From contig NC_026655.2 of the NCBI RefSeq assembly GCF_000004075.3, forward strand, positions 5,766,001 through 5,830,000: a stretch of DNA of 64,000 nt, written 5' to 3'. This document shows positions 1-12,670 of the stretch, in pieces. Source of the DNA: Cucumis sativus (Eukaryota > Streptophyta > Magnoliopsida > Cucurbitales > Cucurbitaceae). Numbering within the stretch: position 1 is the first letter of the stretch; every line of letters starts with the position of its first letter. A program made the position numbers and the translations under genes. The notes beneath the pieces are model-generated. The model searched no databases. It had not been told where the DNA came from and was given only the letters and a program-made list of their open reading frames with translations.

Positions 1-31
1 TAAGAGCCGAGTTAAGCAAAAGAACCTTGAA

Positions 32-1510
32 ATGATGGTGACTTTAACATATTGCAGTGCCATCTTTATTCTGTTGTTTGCTTTTGCTTCAGCTTCTCCA
101 ACTGCAACCGAGACACATCCACGTCTCTTCAATAAGATCTACGCCTTTGGAGACTCGTTTACGGACACCGGCAATACAAGGTCTGTTTCAGGGCCAAGTG
201 GATTTGGCCATGTATCGAATCCTCCTTATGGGAGTACCTTCTTTCACCACCCGACCAACCGATATTCAGATGGACGACTGGTGATTGACTTTGTAGCCCA
301 ATCACTGTCCTTACCTCTCTTGCCACCTTACAGATATTTGAAGGGAAATGACTCCTTTCATGGGGTGAACTTTGCTGTTGCAGGATCCACAGCTATAAAC
401 CATGAATTCTATGTCAGAAACAACCTTAGCATTGACATTACTCCTCAATCTATCCAAACTCAGCTCCTTTGGTTCAACAAGTTCTTGGAAACTCAAGGAT
501 GTAGAGGGGAAGAGACAAAGGCACAGTGCGAAGCTGCATTTGATGATGCCTTGCTTTGGGTTGGTGAAATTGGAGTCAATGATTATGCTTATAGTTTTGG
601 ATCTCCTATCTCTCCTGATACCATCCGAAAGCTTGGTGTCGCCAGCGTTACAGGAGTTTTACAGGTAAATCACTTGATTTCCATGGAGTTTTTTAGTAAA
701 AGAAATATTTCATTGGTAAATGATAAATGATCAAACTAAACCTCTAATACTAAAAGTGATCAAAAGAGAGCATCAATTACGAACTAAAAAAGGAAATCTA
801 TAATGAACGAGAGGGTGCTTTGTTTTGTACCAAGAAAAAGTTGTAGACAAAACCAACTCCATAAAATTATAATGGCCTCCACTGAGTTGTTTGTTAAGCT
901 GTAAAATACCAGATACTTACTTATGTTGAAGCTTAAAATGAGATGTTGAGAAAAGTATGAATCGACTTTCTTTTGACAACCCCATTCTTTGCTTTTTGAT
1001 TTGCTTTTCCAGTCTTTGCTGAAGAAAGGTGCAAAGTATATGGTTGTGCAAGGTTTACCACCAAGTGGATGTCTGGCATTATCAATGTCTCTAGCTTCTG
1101 TGGATGACAGAGACGATATCGGCTGCGTGAGGAGCCTAAACAACCAAACCTATGTTCATAGTATGGCTCTCCAAGCTTCATTGCAATCTTTAAGAAGACA
1201 GTTTCCTGAAGCTGTCATCATATATGCTGATTACTGGAACGCATATCGAACAGTTATTAAGAATCCCAACAAATACGGTTTCAGTGAGCGCTTCAAAGCC
1301 TGCTGTGGTGTCGGTGAACCGTACAACTTTGAGTTATTTACTGTCTGTGGAATGTCTTCTGTCAGTTCCTGCAAAACCCCATCTGAGTACATTAACTGGG
1401 ATGGAGTTCACCTCACTGAAGCTATGTATAAAGTAGTCCATGACATGTTAATTGAAGGTGGATTTACCCATCCTCCTTTCAGTAACTTATTGGACATGAA
1501 ACGCCACTAG
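32..1510 (+). CDS. GDSL esterase/lipase (SGNH hydrolase), two exons
   Basis: Exons 32-664 and 1013-1510 join in phase 0 across a GT-AG intron and give 376 residues, a usual length for the plant GDSL family. A hydrophobic signal peptide (about residues 1-22) suggests secretion to the apoplast or vacuole. Block I is IYAFGDSFTDTGN with nucleophile Ser42. The GEIGVNDY stretch is the block III Asn region, and WDGVHLTE near the C-terminus supplies the Asp341-His344 pair. Paired cysteines (CGMSSVSSC) are typical of secreted members. The family hydrolyses acyl esters; the substrate cannot be read from sequence. The closest relative I recall is Arabidopsis At3g48460, which lies beside the TEL2 homologue there as it nearly does here. 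The start is the first ATG-ATG pair, with only 31 bases of upstream sequence in the window. Confidence 0.93.
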
Positions 1511-2639
1511 GGATAGGCTGTTGAGAGTGATTCAGTTTGATGGTTTTGTTTACTCTTATCCTTGAGATCTCTTGGAGTTAGCTATGAAACTAACGTGAGC
1601 GGTACTAGTTGTAACTACTGAAAATGAACCATATTGGAAATCAGATTACACCATAATGTTAATTTTTTCTGTGACTATCAATAGAATTTTCACATTCACA
1701 TTGTTATAACATAAAATTCCTTCATTGAGTACAATATATGAGATACTAACTTAAATACAAAATATTTTTTTTTAAAAAAAAGGAACATTTTTTTTAATTT
1801 AAAAAGAGAAAAATCTGCCAAAGATGTTATATGAAAAATATTTGAGAAATCAGACATATAAAGCTCATATCTAGCCTCTCGTTTCAATGCTCCAACACTC
1901 AATCTTGTTTTACGATATAAGTAGGTAATATTTGACTGTATCCATCTTCATGTATTCTCTTTCGTCATAAAGAAAAAAAATAGTCACGGGACAACTTGTG
2001 ATGGAGCAGCCAAATATTCTCTGTTTGTTCATGGCTTCTTTCAAATTTAGCAGCTATAAAATAAACTATACAACACGAAAAACTAAAAACAGTTGGTAAG
2101 AAGAGCTTAATAGTTAAAACTACTGTGTTTATTTAAGTCGATGGTAAAAGAAAACAACTAAATTGCCGGAAATTAATTAGAGAAAAGTAGATGGTTTGGG
2201 GGACCAACTACTCAACAGATAACCACCCAGAATAGTCATTCATTTAATGTTTGGGTCAGGTTAGAATCAACAGAGGAAAAAAAAATGTTCTGATTTTAAC
2301 AAGTGCTTCTAGAAGAAAGTTCCTTCATCATTCCCACCATTGGACTTTTCCCCAAGAGAAGAGAGCAGGTAAACAGATGGTAGAACTTTGATTCAACTAT
2401 TCTAGTGGCTTTTCTCTTTAATGTAATTATGAAATGGAAGAACAGAACTCAAAGCTTATGTACTGTTATATTATGTTAAAAGAGAACCTCATATACAAAC
2501 TGCATTACTGCAAACGAACTCGTGCAACATTCCACATGACAAACAGAACGAGGGTCGATATCAGAAAAAAACCAACCCTCCATATTTGTGGATAATTAGC
2601 AAAGTCCTCCAATGTACATTATTCTAATCGTTTGGTTTG
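1511..2639. other. Intergenic, 3' ends of two convergent genes
   Basis: This AT-rich stretch lies between the GDSL stop and the stop of the minus-strand RING gene. Open frames here are short and low-complexity. It should hold both 3' UTRs; I see no further gene. Confidence 0.6.
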
Positions 2640-4850
2640 TTACAATAAGTGTTCATAGTCCATTAAGAATAGAACATCAGGAGTATCTTCAGGTAGGTTG
2701 TTTACAAAAAGGTAGAAGCGTAACATATCTTCTTTCATAATAGTACGGGGGTCAACCACGTCGTTACCACATGTGAGAACCCACAGATCCCCTGAGGCTA
2801 CTCTCTTCAAACTTCCTCGGCAGAATGGGCAAGATTCTGACTTTGATTTCCTGTAATAGATGAGGGAAAGGAGCATTATAGTTTTTTTTTTTTTTTTCTA
2901 ATAGTACATTCAGCCATTAAGAATCTACTGGGTCAAAGATATGGATATAAGAGTAAAGCTTTCAATAGTAATACCAATCGTGGTAGCAATTTGTGCACAT
3001 GGCATGGCAACAATATGGCAAGACAATTTTGGTACGCGACTCGAAACAGATCCCACATTCATCTTCTCTTTCTATCTCCAAATCTAAAAATTCCCTCTTG
3101 TGTTCTAATCTTTTTGAGATCGCCATTCCCTTGTGGAGATCTTCAATGCTCTCTATCTGTGATGCATAATCACAAAGCCGTCGTAGGGATGGTAATATAA
3201 CAGCTGCATTCATGTTAAAGAGTATTAATATCATTTTAAACGGTGAAGTAAGAAAGAACTGAAGTTCTTGTTGGTTTAGCCGTTCAATACAAAAGCACAT
3301 TTTTAACCGTTCGCCACAACTCTTTTCCAGAAGAGAATTGTACATGAAGATGATTGTTTTCAACTGATGTATGAATCGTGGCAGAGAACGAAGACACATT
3401 TTAATCTTTTGCTTGACATATCACCACCTTCGGAAAACTTTAAAACAACAAAGATAAATAGAGGAGCAAGAGAGATAGATCGCATACAGTAGAATTCGCT
3501 TATAGTTGCTTTCCTTCCGTATGATGAGATATCTGGCCTTCCATGAAAGTCCACCTGTTGATTAACACGAATCATCAAACTTCAATTATTCGTCTCTCTT
3601 CTATTACCTTTTTTTCATTTTTCTTCTTAAATCACTGATTAACCTAAAATACTTGTTGGATTATGGCAAATTTAATTAAACCAAATACTCTAACACCCTG
3701 TTACTTGTGAGTTTGAAACTTATTGGAGGAGTAAATGTAAAAAGGGCTTAAGCAGGTGGATTATCGTAAATTTAATTTATATATCAAATACTTTTAGTAT
3801 TTTTAGTCAATTTGCTCACCTTGTACAGAACTATGTGGAATAGGTTGAAGTAGCTCAAAGGTAGAAAGGAACAGAAGCAATCCACCCATTGAAGCAAGTA
3901 AAGAATAACTGGTGTCAAATGGTTACAAACTAATTTCATCTGGAAGGATGAACCATCCTTAACTCTTGGAAATGAAGCTGCACTGCATCATAATAATGAT
4001 ATTTCAATATAAAATAATTGCTTCATTCCCATATTTAAACTACCATTTTTAGTTGATAGAGCACAACATATCTTGAATTTACAAATAAACTCCAGAACTA
4101 ATTATAATGACAGCAAATGCAACTATACTAGAACAATTGAGAAACTGAAGGGAGCAACTGTTGACTTTTGTCTTTGATCAACTTTTTTGTTATCGAGAAC
4201 TCAACTACTTGCATTATGCTCATAGCCCATCTAACTAACTCCAGGGAGGCTTCACTTACTCCAAAGTCGTCTGTGGGGATCATAATTTATTGAGATTTTA
4301 AGATGGAAGTAACTGAAAATTTGAAGGGTACCCGCAAAAAGTTTTAAACGATTATTTTAGTCTTCTTTTTGAGCAATAACATTTCATACAGATACAAATA
4401 ACTTTCTTTAAAGCATCATCAAAAGTATAGAGAATCTTAGCATCCTTTCTCCTCTTCAAAAGCACAAACCCACCAAGTATGGAACCAAAACCAGAACGCT
4501 ATAAAGGCAAACCTTGGTAACTCTAACCAGTCGCATTTTCATTAACTTCAAAGGACATGAACAAACAATTCACACCAATAACTCAAAAAATAAATTTTCA
4601 ACGTGTTAAATTTTGCAATGGGTTACAAAATCCCACAACAGAAGATGCTATAACCAAGTTTTAGAAAGAGCCCAAAAGACATGGCATCAACCAATCAACC
4701 ATAAAGAACTCAGAATAGAAAAATGTATAAAAGAAAATTCAGATAAAGAGAAGCTCACAAAGCATTGGCATGGCGAATATCAGCTTCAAGAAACTCAAGG
4801 AAATCATTGTAAGAATGGCCAGAAGAAAGCCTCTGATAACAATCCAACAT
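2640..4850 (-). CDS. AIRP2-like RING-HC E3 ubiquitin ligase, five exons
   Basis: Minus-strand exons 4850-4759, 3982-3820, 3554-3488, 3203-2975 and 2850-2640 join in phase with consensus GT-AG borders to give 253 residues. The start ATG follows an in-frame stop about 27 bases upstream. The N-terminal half (ending in LEADIRHANAL, then LQWVDC..) matches the conserved domain of the AIRP2 group (Arabidopsis At5g01520 type). The RING-HC finger reads CGIC, x11, CCHAMCTNC, then CPFC, so all eight zinc ligands are present. The C-terminal part (SLKRVASGDLWVLT..VVDPRTI) is the family tail. Known members are cytosolic E3 ligases in abscisic-acid and drought responses; that role here is inference. The first 20 residues are less conserved than the rest. 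Introns are 776, 265, 284 and 124 bases. Confidence 0.88.
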
Positions 4851-6411
4851 CCTCTCTGTTTGAAATTGTTGTTGTCAATGCAATGCCAAAGCGCCACACG
4901 GATGAATATGATCAAATAGAAGAAGAATTTGAATATTGTTTCTTTCTGTAACCCACAGTCCATAGAGAGGCCTTGTCTGGGAGAAATGGTCTATTATATA
5001 ACTATAAGAGAACCAGACTGAGTCTTCTCTTCTGTCTTTCTTTGAAAAATCAAACCTCTAACTTACAGACTGTGAAGAAATGACTCTGTCTATCCAAGCC
5101 ATCCAATACAAAAAACCCATTAGTCAATACTTTTGAAATTTTCAAAATTTCCTTGTTGGGTTGCTTCAGATATTGTGGTTGAGGGATTAAATGAGCACCT
5201 AACTTGTATAAGTTTCTTTCATTTCATAATAAAGAAAGGTTTTGTTTGTCCTTTCTGTAGACAAATCGGACAAATCACGGCCCCTTCGTTTGAAAACATT
5301 AGCCACTAGATCGTCTCGATTAATTGGCTTGTAACAAAGGGAAAGGGAAAAGTTTGAAATATAAGATCCTGCCATCTTCATCTTCAGTAATGATGGATTA
5401 ACATTGAACGTTCACGGCTCCAACTTCAACAGAATGGACAACAGCAAAAGGGTGGAACACCAAAAATAAAAATACCTATATAACAATAATAAATAAATAA
5501 ATTTTGTTTTTACTGTTTGTTGGTTTAGGTTGTTTGATCCAACGACTGAAGTTGTAAACTTTACAAGTTGCAAAATTCGCTGAAGGGTTCTAAAGATAAG
5601 AAGTTAATTAAGCATGAAATCTATGTAAACTTCTTTCATGAATTTACAACTCATACTACTTCAATCAAGTATTCTAATTTCGTTTGTGAGTTCTACAGGT
5701 AGATGGTGAGATTCAAATCTTTTAATATAAATAAATAGTATTTTAATGGATAAGTTATATTGGGTATTTTGAAATCAACCTATTTGTTGAATTTTGAAAT
5801 GTAAGAATATCCTATAATAGTTTTAATCAAATGGCTATTTTGAAAAAAATTTCTTTTTCTTAACCCAGGAACGATAATGGTTTAAGTAGTGTTTAACATA
5901 TTCTAACCCTAATGTGATTGCTATCCATTTCGACTATGTTTTTTAAAAATAATCAAACATCGATTTTGTTAAATTGTTGGTAAGGGAAGATGAAAATTAT
6001 GTTAAAAAACCAATCATTTAACCATGAGTGAGAAGCTTCTAACATGATAATTGGTGGTGAAGCTCTCTCTATTCACATAAATATAAGGTTAGTTTTTATT
6101 GATTATTTAGAATTTGGTTATTCATTGAAAATCTAATAAAAAATAGTAATTTGTGGCAAAATTGCATAGTCTTCTTGATGAGATACACAGTGATCGACAT
6201 GATCAACATCTATCTGTGCACTTTATTTTGTAAATAGTTTGGATTTTTTTTTTTTTTTTTTTTTTGCTTGCTATATTTACACATTTTTTCTAATAACAAA
6301 TAAAATTAGAACACACATGAAAAGATGTAATATATCCACAATTTCAAGAAATGTGTATATCATCTTCGCAATAACACTGAAGATAGTGAACGATATCTCT
6401 ACCTAACGTTG

Positions 6412-6485
6412 ATTGCTTTGAGATGATCTCATTTGTTCATCCATTTTCATTGCTTTGAGATGATCTCATTCGTTCATCCATTTTC
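6412..6485. repeat. Tandem duplication, two 37-bp units
   Basis: The unit beginning ATTGCTTTGAGATGATCTCA and ending ATCCATTTTC occurs at 6412-6448 and again at 6449-6485 with one mismatch. It is a simple local duplication in non-coding DNA. Confidence 0.9.
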
Positions 6486-6955
6486 ATTGATTCCATGGGT
6501 CCTATCCTACCATTCAACATTGTATTTATATGTTTCTTTTTTTAATTAATAGTTATAATTTAAATAGTTTATTGTGTGGTATTTAATTAATTATCGTAAT
6601 TATACTATTCAATAAATTAAATATACGATAGTAAGTTAATTCTCTTTGATTACAAATAATTAAATATACCATTACAATCTTTTTTCTAAATTATGATATC
6701 GATTCCTAACTTTAAAATTTTAAAATAATGAGAGTTATCATATTTGCTACTTGAAATCTAAGACTGGAATTGAAATAAAATTAGGATTGAAGGGTTAATT
6801 TGATCTAAAAATTACAAAGATGGTAGCTTTTGAAGTAGTAAAGATATAGGATGATTCAAAAAGAAAAAAATACATTTGATACTTTGAGTTGAAGGTAACT
6901 TAATTGTATATATAAGTTTTTAAATATAGACAATTTACATTTTTCCTGATGCTTG

Positions 6956-6956
<1 letters not shown>

Positions 6957-7050
<94 letters not shown>
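6957..7050. repeat. (AT)n microsatellite, about 46 units
   Basis: An uninterrupted AT dinucleotide run of roughly 92-94 bases. Such a tract is likely polymorphic in length and hard to assemble. It also creates spurious tyrosine/isoleucine open frames on the minus strand. Confidence 0.97.
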
Positions 7051-7054
<4 letters not shown>

Positions 7055-7384
7055 ATTGTCGTTATACTTTCTAATTTTTTTTGTTTTATTATACTTTTTA
7101 AATTACAAAATAGCAAATTTAAACGTTGACAACTTTCTAATAGTCTTAAGATATTGCTAATTGGTTCATATTTGTCATATTTCCATTATGAAAAAAAATG
7201 TCTCATGGACAATTTTTCACCGTAAAAAAGGACGTTTCAAAAATAAAAATAAAAATTATATAAGTGATTTTTTAAAAATAAAAAAATTGATAAAATATTT
7301 AAAAAGATAAAATTAATTAAACAAAATATTTTGTCATTGTATTCTTTTGACAATTTAGCATTAAATATAAATAATATAATAAAA

Positions 7385-7660
7385 AAGACAGTCGCAAATT
7401 TAGTAATTAAATTCAAAATAATTAACTATATAACAACTTTTTTAAAAATTGTAAATATAGTAAAATTTGTCAAAATCTATAAATGATATAGTCTATCACT
7501 AATAGACCATGTTATAAAAATTGATCTATTACCGATAGATCATACGAGTCTATCAGTGATATAAGTTTATCAGCGATATTTTTGCTATATTCATATTTTT
7601 ATTTTAAATGTCGCTATATTATTAATTATTATGGGTGAAATTGTTATCCATTTCAATTAC
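7385..7660. repeat. Dispersed MITE-like repeat with CTATCAGTGATA motifs
   Basis: This segment starts near GCAAATTTAGTAATTAAATT and contains several partly palindromic blocks such as TCTATCACTAATAGACC and GTCTATCAGTGATA. A second copy with the same order of blocks lies at about 60948-61220. It is non-coding and AT-rich. I infer a dispersed non-autonomous element family; I could not define terminal repeats or a target duplication. Confidence 0.65.
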
Positions 7661-7700
7661 TAATAAAAAAAAAGCTAAATGGATTAACTGAAAGTTGGTA

Positions 7701-7737
7701 GGCCCAGAAAAATTGGGCTGGAGAGAAAGAAAGCCCA
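7701..7737 (+). promoter_or_regulatory. Site II-type promoter elements upstream of the B3 gene
   Basis: GGCCCA at 7701-7706, TGGGCT at 7714-7719 and AGCCCA at 7732-7737 form a cluster of site II (TGGGCY) motifs, which bind TCP factors in many plant housekeeping promoters. They precede transcribed-looking, more GC-rich sequence (7740-7920), probably the 5' leader of the B3 gene. The leader and its intron(s) up to the start codon at 9346 are inferred. Confidence 0.45.
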
Positions 7738-9345
7738 ATATTTATCTTCGTCATGGAGTAAAACTTGGAGCTCGGCCGCTTGCCACTAACTCGCCGAGAA
7801 AAACCGGAGTTTCCTCTTGGCTCTGCGTATTCGAGAAAGGCGTTTCCATTTTCCAGACTTGTTTTAGAGCGAAAAACAGAGGCTCGTCACTCTGGGACTT
7901 CACCATTCTTCATTAAGAGTTAGCACCTTTTCTTAGCTTTCCCTTTTCTTTTTCCTTTATTTCGACTGTTATTGTTTCAAGTTCATTGTTTTCTTGAGAA
8001 TTTCTTAGCGTCATTCATAGACTGAAACTTATTTGCATGACTCATTGGCTAAGTAGGAGTTTGAAATAAACAATGCTCGGTTTTGTTTTTTACGTGGGAA
8101 TGAAGTGGGTTCTTGGGGGAAATAAGTGGGAAATTTTGACTGTGGATGCAAAGAAACTCTTCAATGAAAATGTCTTATTTGAACTTTTTGTTTTTCGCTC
8201 TTGTGGATTTTTCCTTTTTTTGGAACCCCATATCCGATTAACTGTTTGTGGACTTATCTAGCCATGATGTAATTTTTGTTTGGTGGAGAGGGAAAGAATT
8301 TTTGTTTTTCGCCTCTTCTAATATGAAAGATGTTGTGCATTGAAGGATCTCCCAAAAAGCTGGTCGAGGCTTCTCATGAAAGCCGTGGGAAGCTTTCTGT
8401 CTCCTGAACATCTGAATGAGAAGTGCATTGTAGTTAGTATATGAAGCTGAACTTGGTGAGCCCTTGGAATCTTACTGTTTTTCTATTTTGCTGCCTAATA
8501 ATCTGGTTCTAATGTTTCTTTTTAGCTTTTATGATTAAGCTTTTTTCTGCTTTTTGTGGGGGAAAAGAGAGACAATGCAAATGATCAGGCTTTCTCTCAA
8601 AGAATATGTCTTTTATTTTTACTCATCCTTCATCTGCCGCGGTTTTAACTTCTCTTGTACTTATGTGGTGGATTTGGTGATGTGTAAATTGCTTTGAAAA
8701 GAGATAGACTAAGAAGCTCGAACACTTTAGTTTGACTAGTGTAAACACTCGAGCGCATATTGGACACATATCAAATACTTGTTCGTACAACAAATGTGTT
8801 AAGACATGTAAAGAATACTTTTTTAGTTGACTAAAAATACATATATGACAATAATAATAAATTTTGAGTGTACAATAAATAAAACTAAGATTCTTAAACA
8901 TATGAATGCATCAATCCATGTACTTTTGAATTTTCTTTGGGTATAAACATGATCTATATGTTTTAAAATGTATATTTTGATAAACTTGTCCTTGTTATGT
9001 TATGCTCTAGATTTTTAGAAAAATGACGGGTCACCTTGTTGTGTATCTTATATCTGTATTTGAATGTGTGCTTCTTAGGGGATAGATTTAGATGATGTAA
9101 TTTTCAAAATTTATCTAATGACTTCACAGAATGCATCTTTAAAATTAAGGAAGTATTTCACGAAATTAGAGCACCGTTTTTACCATCATTATTTGCTTGT
9201 CTAAAGTTTGATTTTCCACCTCTTTGTTTTGGGATAATTCCCTCTTGGGTTCTCTTTACTCTTCTTTATCTTAATCCTAACAATCATTCTCACGTTATTT
9301 GGTAGGTCTTTTCCATCTCTGTGTTTCAGTAGAAGGCAGAAAAAG

Positions 9346-12300
9346 ATGAGCAGCAAGTTAAAAGCCTGTACAAAATGCACCCAAAGATGCTTACATCTTC
9401 ATAGAAAGACAGGGAATTTATCATCCGTTACGTCATTCTTCAAAGTGATGTTTGGAGATCACTTTTCTGAAGTTTTGGTCCGAAAATATTTCCGAAATTG
9501 TCTTCAACTTTCTAAATTTTCCTATTTATGTGCATCTTTTCTAGCTACATTCCTCCTGTCTGTTTAATCCAAAATGGTAGCTTGCTAATTTCTTGTGGCA
9601 TTTTCGATTCTTTTCAAATATATTTAAAGAACAGTGCCTTGTTTAAGGTGTTGAAGTTCTTGTAGCTACTGTATACTGAATGGCACCCCTGAGATCTTTT
9701 TTTTCGGCCAAGCGCTGCCCCTGTAACTTTTTCTGTGTATTGTTGAAATCGTTTATGAGTTTATTAAGTTCCCTTGAGTAGTACAAGCTCTCAATTCGTT
9801 CCACGCAGATATTTTTTTGCCACTGATGCTGTGGTCTATTATTTTATTCTTTGATGGTTACGTTCTCTTTTGCAGTACTTCCCGCCTCTGTTCGCTGCTA
9901 CAGTGTCAAGGTTGGTTAATAAAAAGGTTGTTCTGGAGGATGCTCTTGGAGAACAATGGAACATTACAGTCTCTGATTGTGAAGGATCCCTTGCCTTTCA
10001 AGAAGGATGGAATGCTTTTTCATCAGAGCATGGTCTAGAAACTGGAGATTTTTTGATCTTCAATTACATTATGGACTTGCACTTCAATGTTAGTATCTAC
10101 ACTAAAACTGGTTGTGAAAAAATAGAGTTCCCTAAAAAGCGCAATATGAGGAAAAGAACTAGCACTGGTCCTTTACTTGAGACAACAAATGAAGGTTTGA
10201 CAAATCCGCAAGCTTCATACCCCTCTGTGGGTTCTGAATCCAATATGGCATTATCTCAAGATAAACGTATCATGGCTGGTTCCCAAAACATGAATGTAAA
10301 CTGGAACAAAAGGCAAAAATCCAGGAGGAATGATGAAGGGCGTGGACTTCTCTGTGAAACAGACGTCGTTGATGATTCATATTGTTTCATCAACCAAAAC
10401 AAGGATGTAGGACTGGAGGATAACAGAAGCCCTTTACTTGACTTGTTTTTCATGGAAATGCAGATGGTCAATCCCTCCACCAAGAAGAATACCACAAAAA
10501 TTGTTGCTGAGGATGAGTTAAATCCTAACTGTACTTCCTCTTCAGCGAATGCTGCAATCATTGTCCCCCTAGTTAACGATACTCTAGTAGATATAAAAGG
10601 AGAGAAGGAAGCATTGCCTTTGGATACATCTGCTAACAAGATGATTGATAAAATTCAGTGTTTTGAGCAGGCTAACATAAAGATGAGTGTCTCTGACACC
10701 GATCCTTGCCATGACAAGACTATTGAGGTTCCTTTTATTTCAGCTGCAAAATATTCTGATACAAATGTTGAGCGTTTTTGTGAAACACCATTAAAAATGG
10801 TAAAAGCCTGCCAGAATGTACCAGCAATATGCAATACACCATCAAGTGAGTACTGAAGTGATATGATACATTTCTGTTGTGATTTACATTTGAGATCCCT
10901 TTTATGAGACCATTTCTACAACTAACTGCGTGGTTAAATATTTCAGCAATTACAAGACATGATCTGGGGTCTAATGAGAAACGTACTTCTTCCACTGAAC
11001 ATTGCTGTAGTGTAAAACAGGAGTACGCTCCAAATTCCAAAGAAGTTAGAAAATGTCTGTGCGGTTTGTTCTATATTATGGTTGCTCTTTATGGCGTATA
11101 ATTGTCAATTACACGTGTCTGTGTTTTTGCCCTCCTGAATCCGACAAATGTTGTAACTTGAGCTTATTGTGAATGTTGTATTCAAACAGGGGACGTGACA
11201 AATATCATTAAGAAGGAATCATTGGAAATTAAAACTGAAGTGAACAACTTTGGAGACTCCATTAAACAAATACGTAATTCAACTTAAATTATCACATCAT
11301 TAGTTGCAGTTTGGTTCAGTATGTGTAATTGAGTTTGTTTTTGCTTACAGTGGAGCCAAAAGTCATTAAGGAGGAGTACATTGAGATGTCTAATCAAAGT
11401 GGTAGAGATAATGATGATGACAATAATTATGAAAATCCGATAGAAACTCCAGCCCATATCTCCTGTATAGTAGCTAAAGATACTCTATCTTTTCTGGTAC
11501 GCTACTGCCAACTCTCTCTTTGTTAATTATATAAAATTTTATTCATATAGGTTTGTTAAAGGTCATATGGCATGTTTTTGTTTGATATTGATATTGATGA
11601 AGAACAACTTCATATTAGTTATTTATTTATTTTATTCTGGATAAGAAACAAATTTCATTGATGTATGAAATTTACAAAAGAAGGGCAATAAGCCTAAACA
11701 AAAGGAGTTACAAAAAGATTTCACCAATTGGTCAAAAGGAGAACAGAGAAGAATTATAGAACATTTGCACCAATTTCATAGGAGATTCATTACCATAACC
11801 ATTTAGAATGCATATCGAAGTTTATTTCATTTGAGTGATAATCTCTTTACATATCTTCAATAAAAACATGTCTTTTGTTTAAAAAAAACATTTAGAATTT
11901 GTAAGTTATTCTTGGCGTTTAAATGTTTTTGTGAATTGACGTTGAACACTTTTATCTTCTATCTTCTGTTATATAACCAACAGCTATGTGGTTGAGATTT
12001 TGGGAATTATATATAATAGAGAAAGGGGAAGTCCAGTATTATCTTCTGTACTCGGTTTGAAGTGAGATAAACTGTGAATAATAGTGAGACCCGTTCTTCT
12101 GACAATCTTGAAAAGTGCATTCGTTTTCCTCATAAAATAACCTCCCTCGTCAGGAAGCGCATTAGATAGTTATCTAAACAGGTAGGTAAGCCCTTGAGCA
12201 GACCTCACGGTTGCCCCAAGACGAGTAAATGAAAGAGCTTAAGTGAGATCAACGCATGCTCATATGTAGACATATTATGTGATGACTGAGAGTACCAATC

Positions 12301-12670
12301 ACATGAATGATGCATGGATTCATCTTCACATTTCGTCTTTTCTATGTGGTATGAGCTAACACCTAAATGACTCTTTACAATTTCTTACTTTATTCTCCTA
12401 CCAATAAAGGAACTGCCGACAAGTTTGCACCTATCATATTCGAGAGGCCGAAGAAATCCAGAGAAGAAGAAGATAGTGCTTCTTCGGGATCCCAGAAAGA
12501 GACTGTGGCCAATTCTTTACCATGAAATGCCTAATGTTAAAGTTCTAACTAGTGGCTGGGAAGCCTTTCGCTCTGGAAATGAAATCCAATCTGGGGACGA
12601 GTGTTTGTTTCGCATTGAGGACGAGGTCGAGCGCATATTTGAAGTTAGTATTAGGAAATGTAAAAACTAG
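9346..12670 (+). CDS. B3-domain transcription factor of the REM type, six exons
   Basis: Exons 9346-9477, 9876-10845, 10947-11063, 11190-11273, 11351-11496 and 12410-12670 stay in phase and give 569 residues. The first B3 DNA-binding domain spans about residues 28-125 (SFFKVMFGDHFSEVL, YFPPLFAATVSRLVNKK, GWNAFSSEHGLETGDFLIF). A long, Ser/Asn-rich and poorly conserved linker follows. A second B3 domain fills the last 100 residues (ELPTSLHLSYSRG, PNVKVLTSGWEAF, SGDECLFRI). Two B3 domains joined by a variable linker is the REM arrangement; the protein should be nuclear and bind DNA. The first intron uses a weak donor (GTCCGA), but protein continuity across it is strong. The long 5' non-coding stretch (7740-9345) probably contains a leader intron. 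Targets and role are unknown. Confidence 0.88.
11636..11800 (-). mobile_element. 3' tail fragment of a non-LTR retroposon in a B3-gene intron
   Basis: The plus strand reads ATAAGAAACAAATTTCATTG followed by ATGAAATTTACAAAAG. On the minus strand this is a TTTGTAAATTTCAT..AATTTGTTTCTTAT end, as seen before poly-A tails of plant retroposons. Related pieces in the same orientation lie at 21292, about 28044 and 36838. Assignment to LINE or SINE is inference; the right-hand limit is approximate. Confidence 0.5.

Larger units (their letters stand above)
4851..7690. other. AT-rich intergenic region
   Basis: The region contains the 5' flank of the minus-strand RING gene (about 4851-5450) and then very AT-rich DNA with a short tandem duplication, a long AT microsatellite and a dispersed CTATCAGTGATAG-type repeat, each listed separately. 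I see no credible coding sequence. Confidence 0.6.

Noticed and set aside
4613-4951. 112-codon plus-strand open frame
   Set aside because: It runs antisense across exon 1 of the RING gene, where the minus-strand frame has family similarity and proper splice sites.
6856-7116. Minus-strand frame rich in Ile-Tyr
   Set aside because: It is simply the AT microsatellite read as codons.
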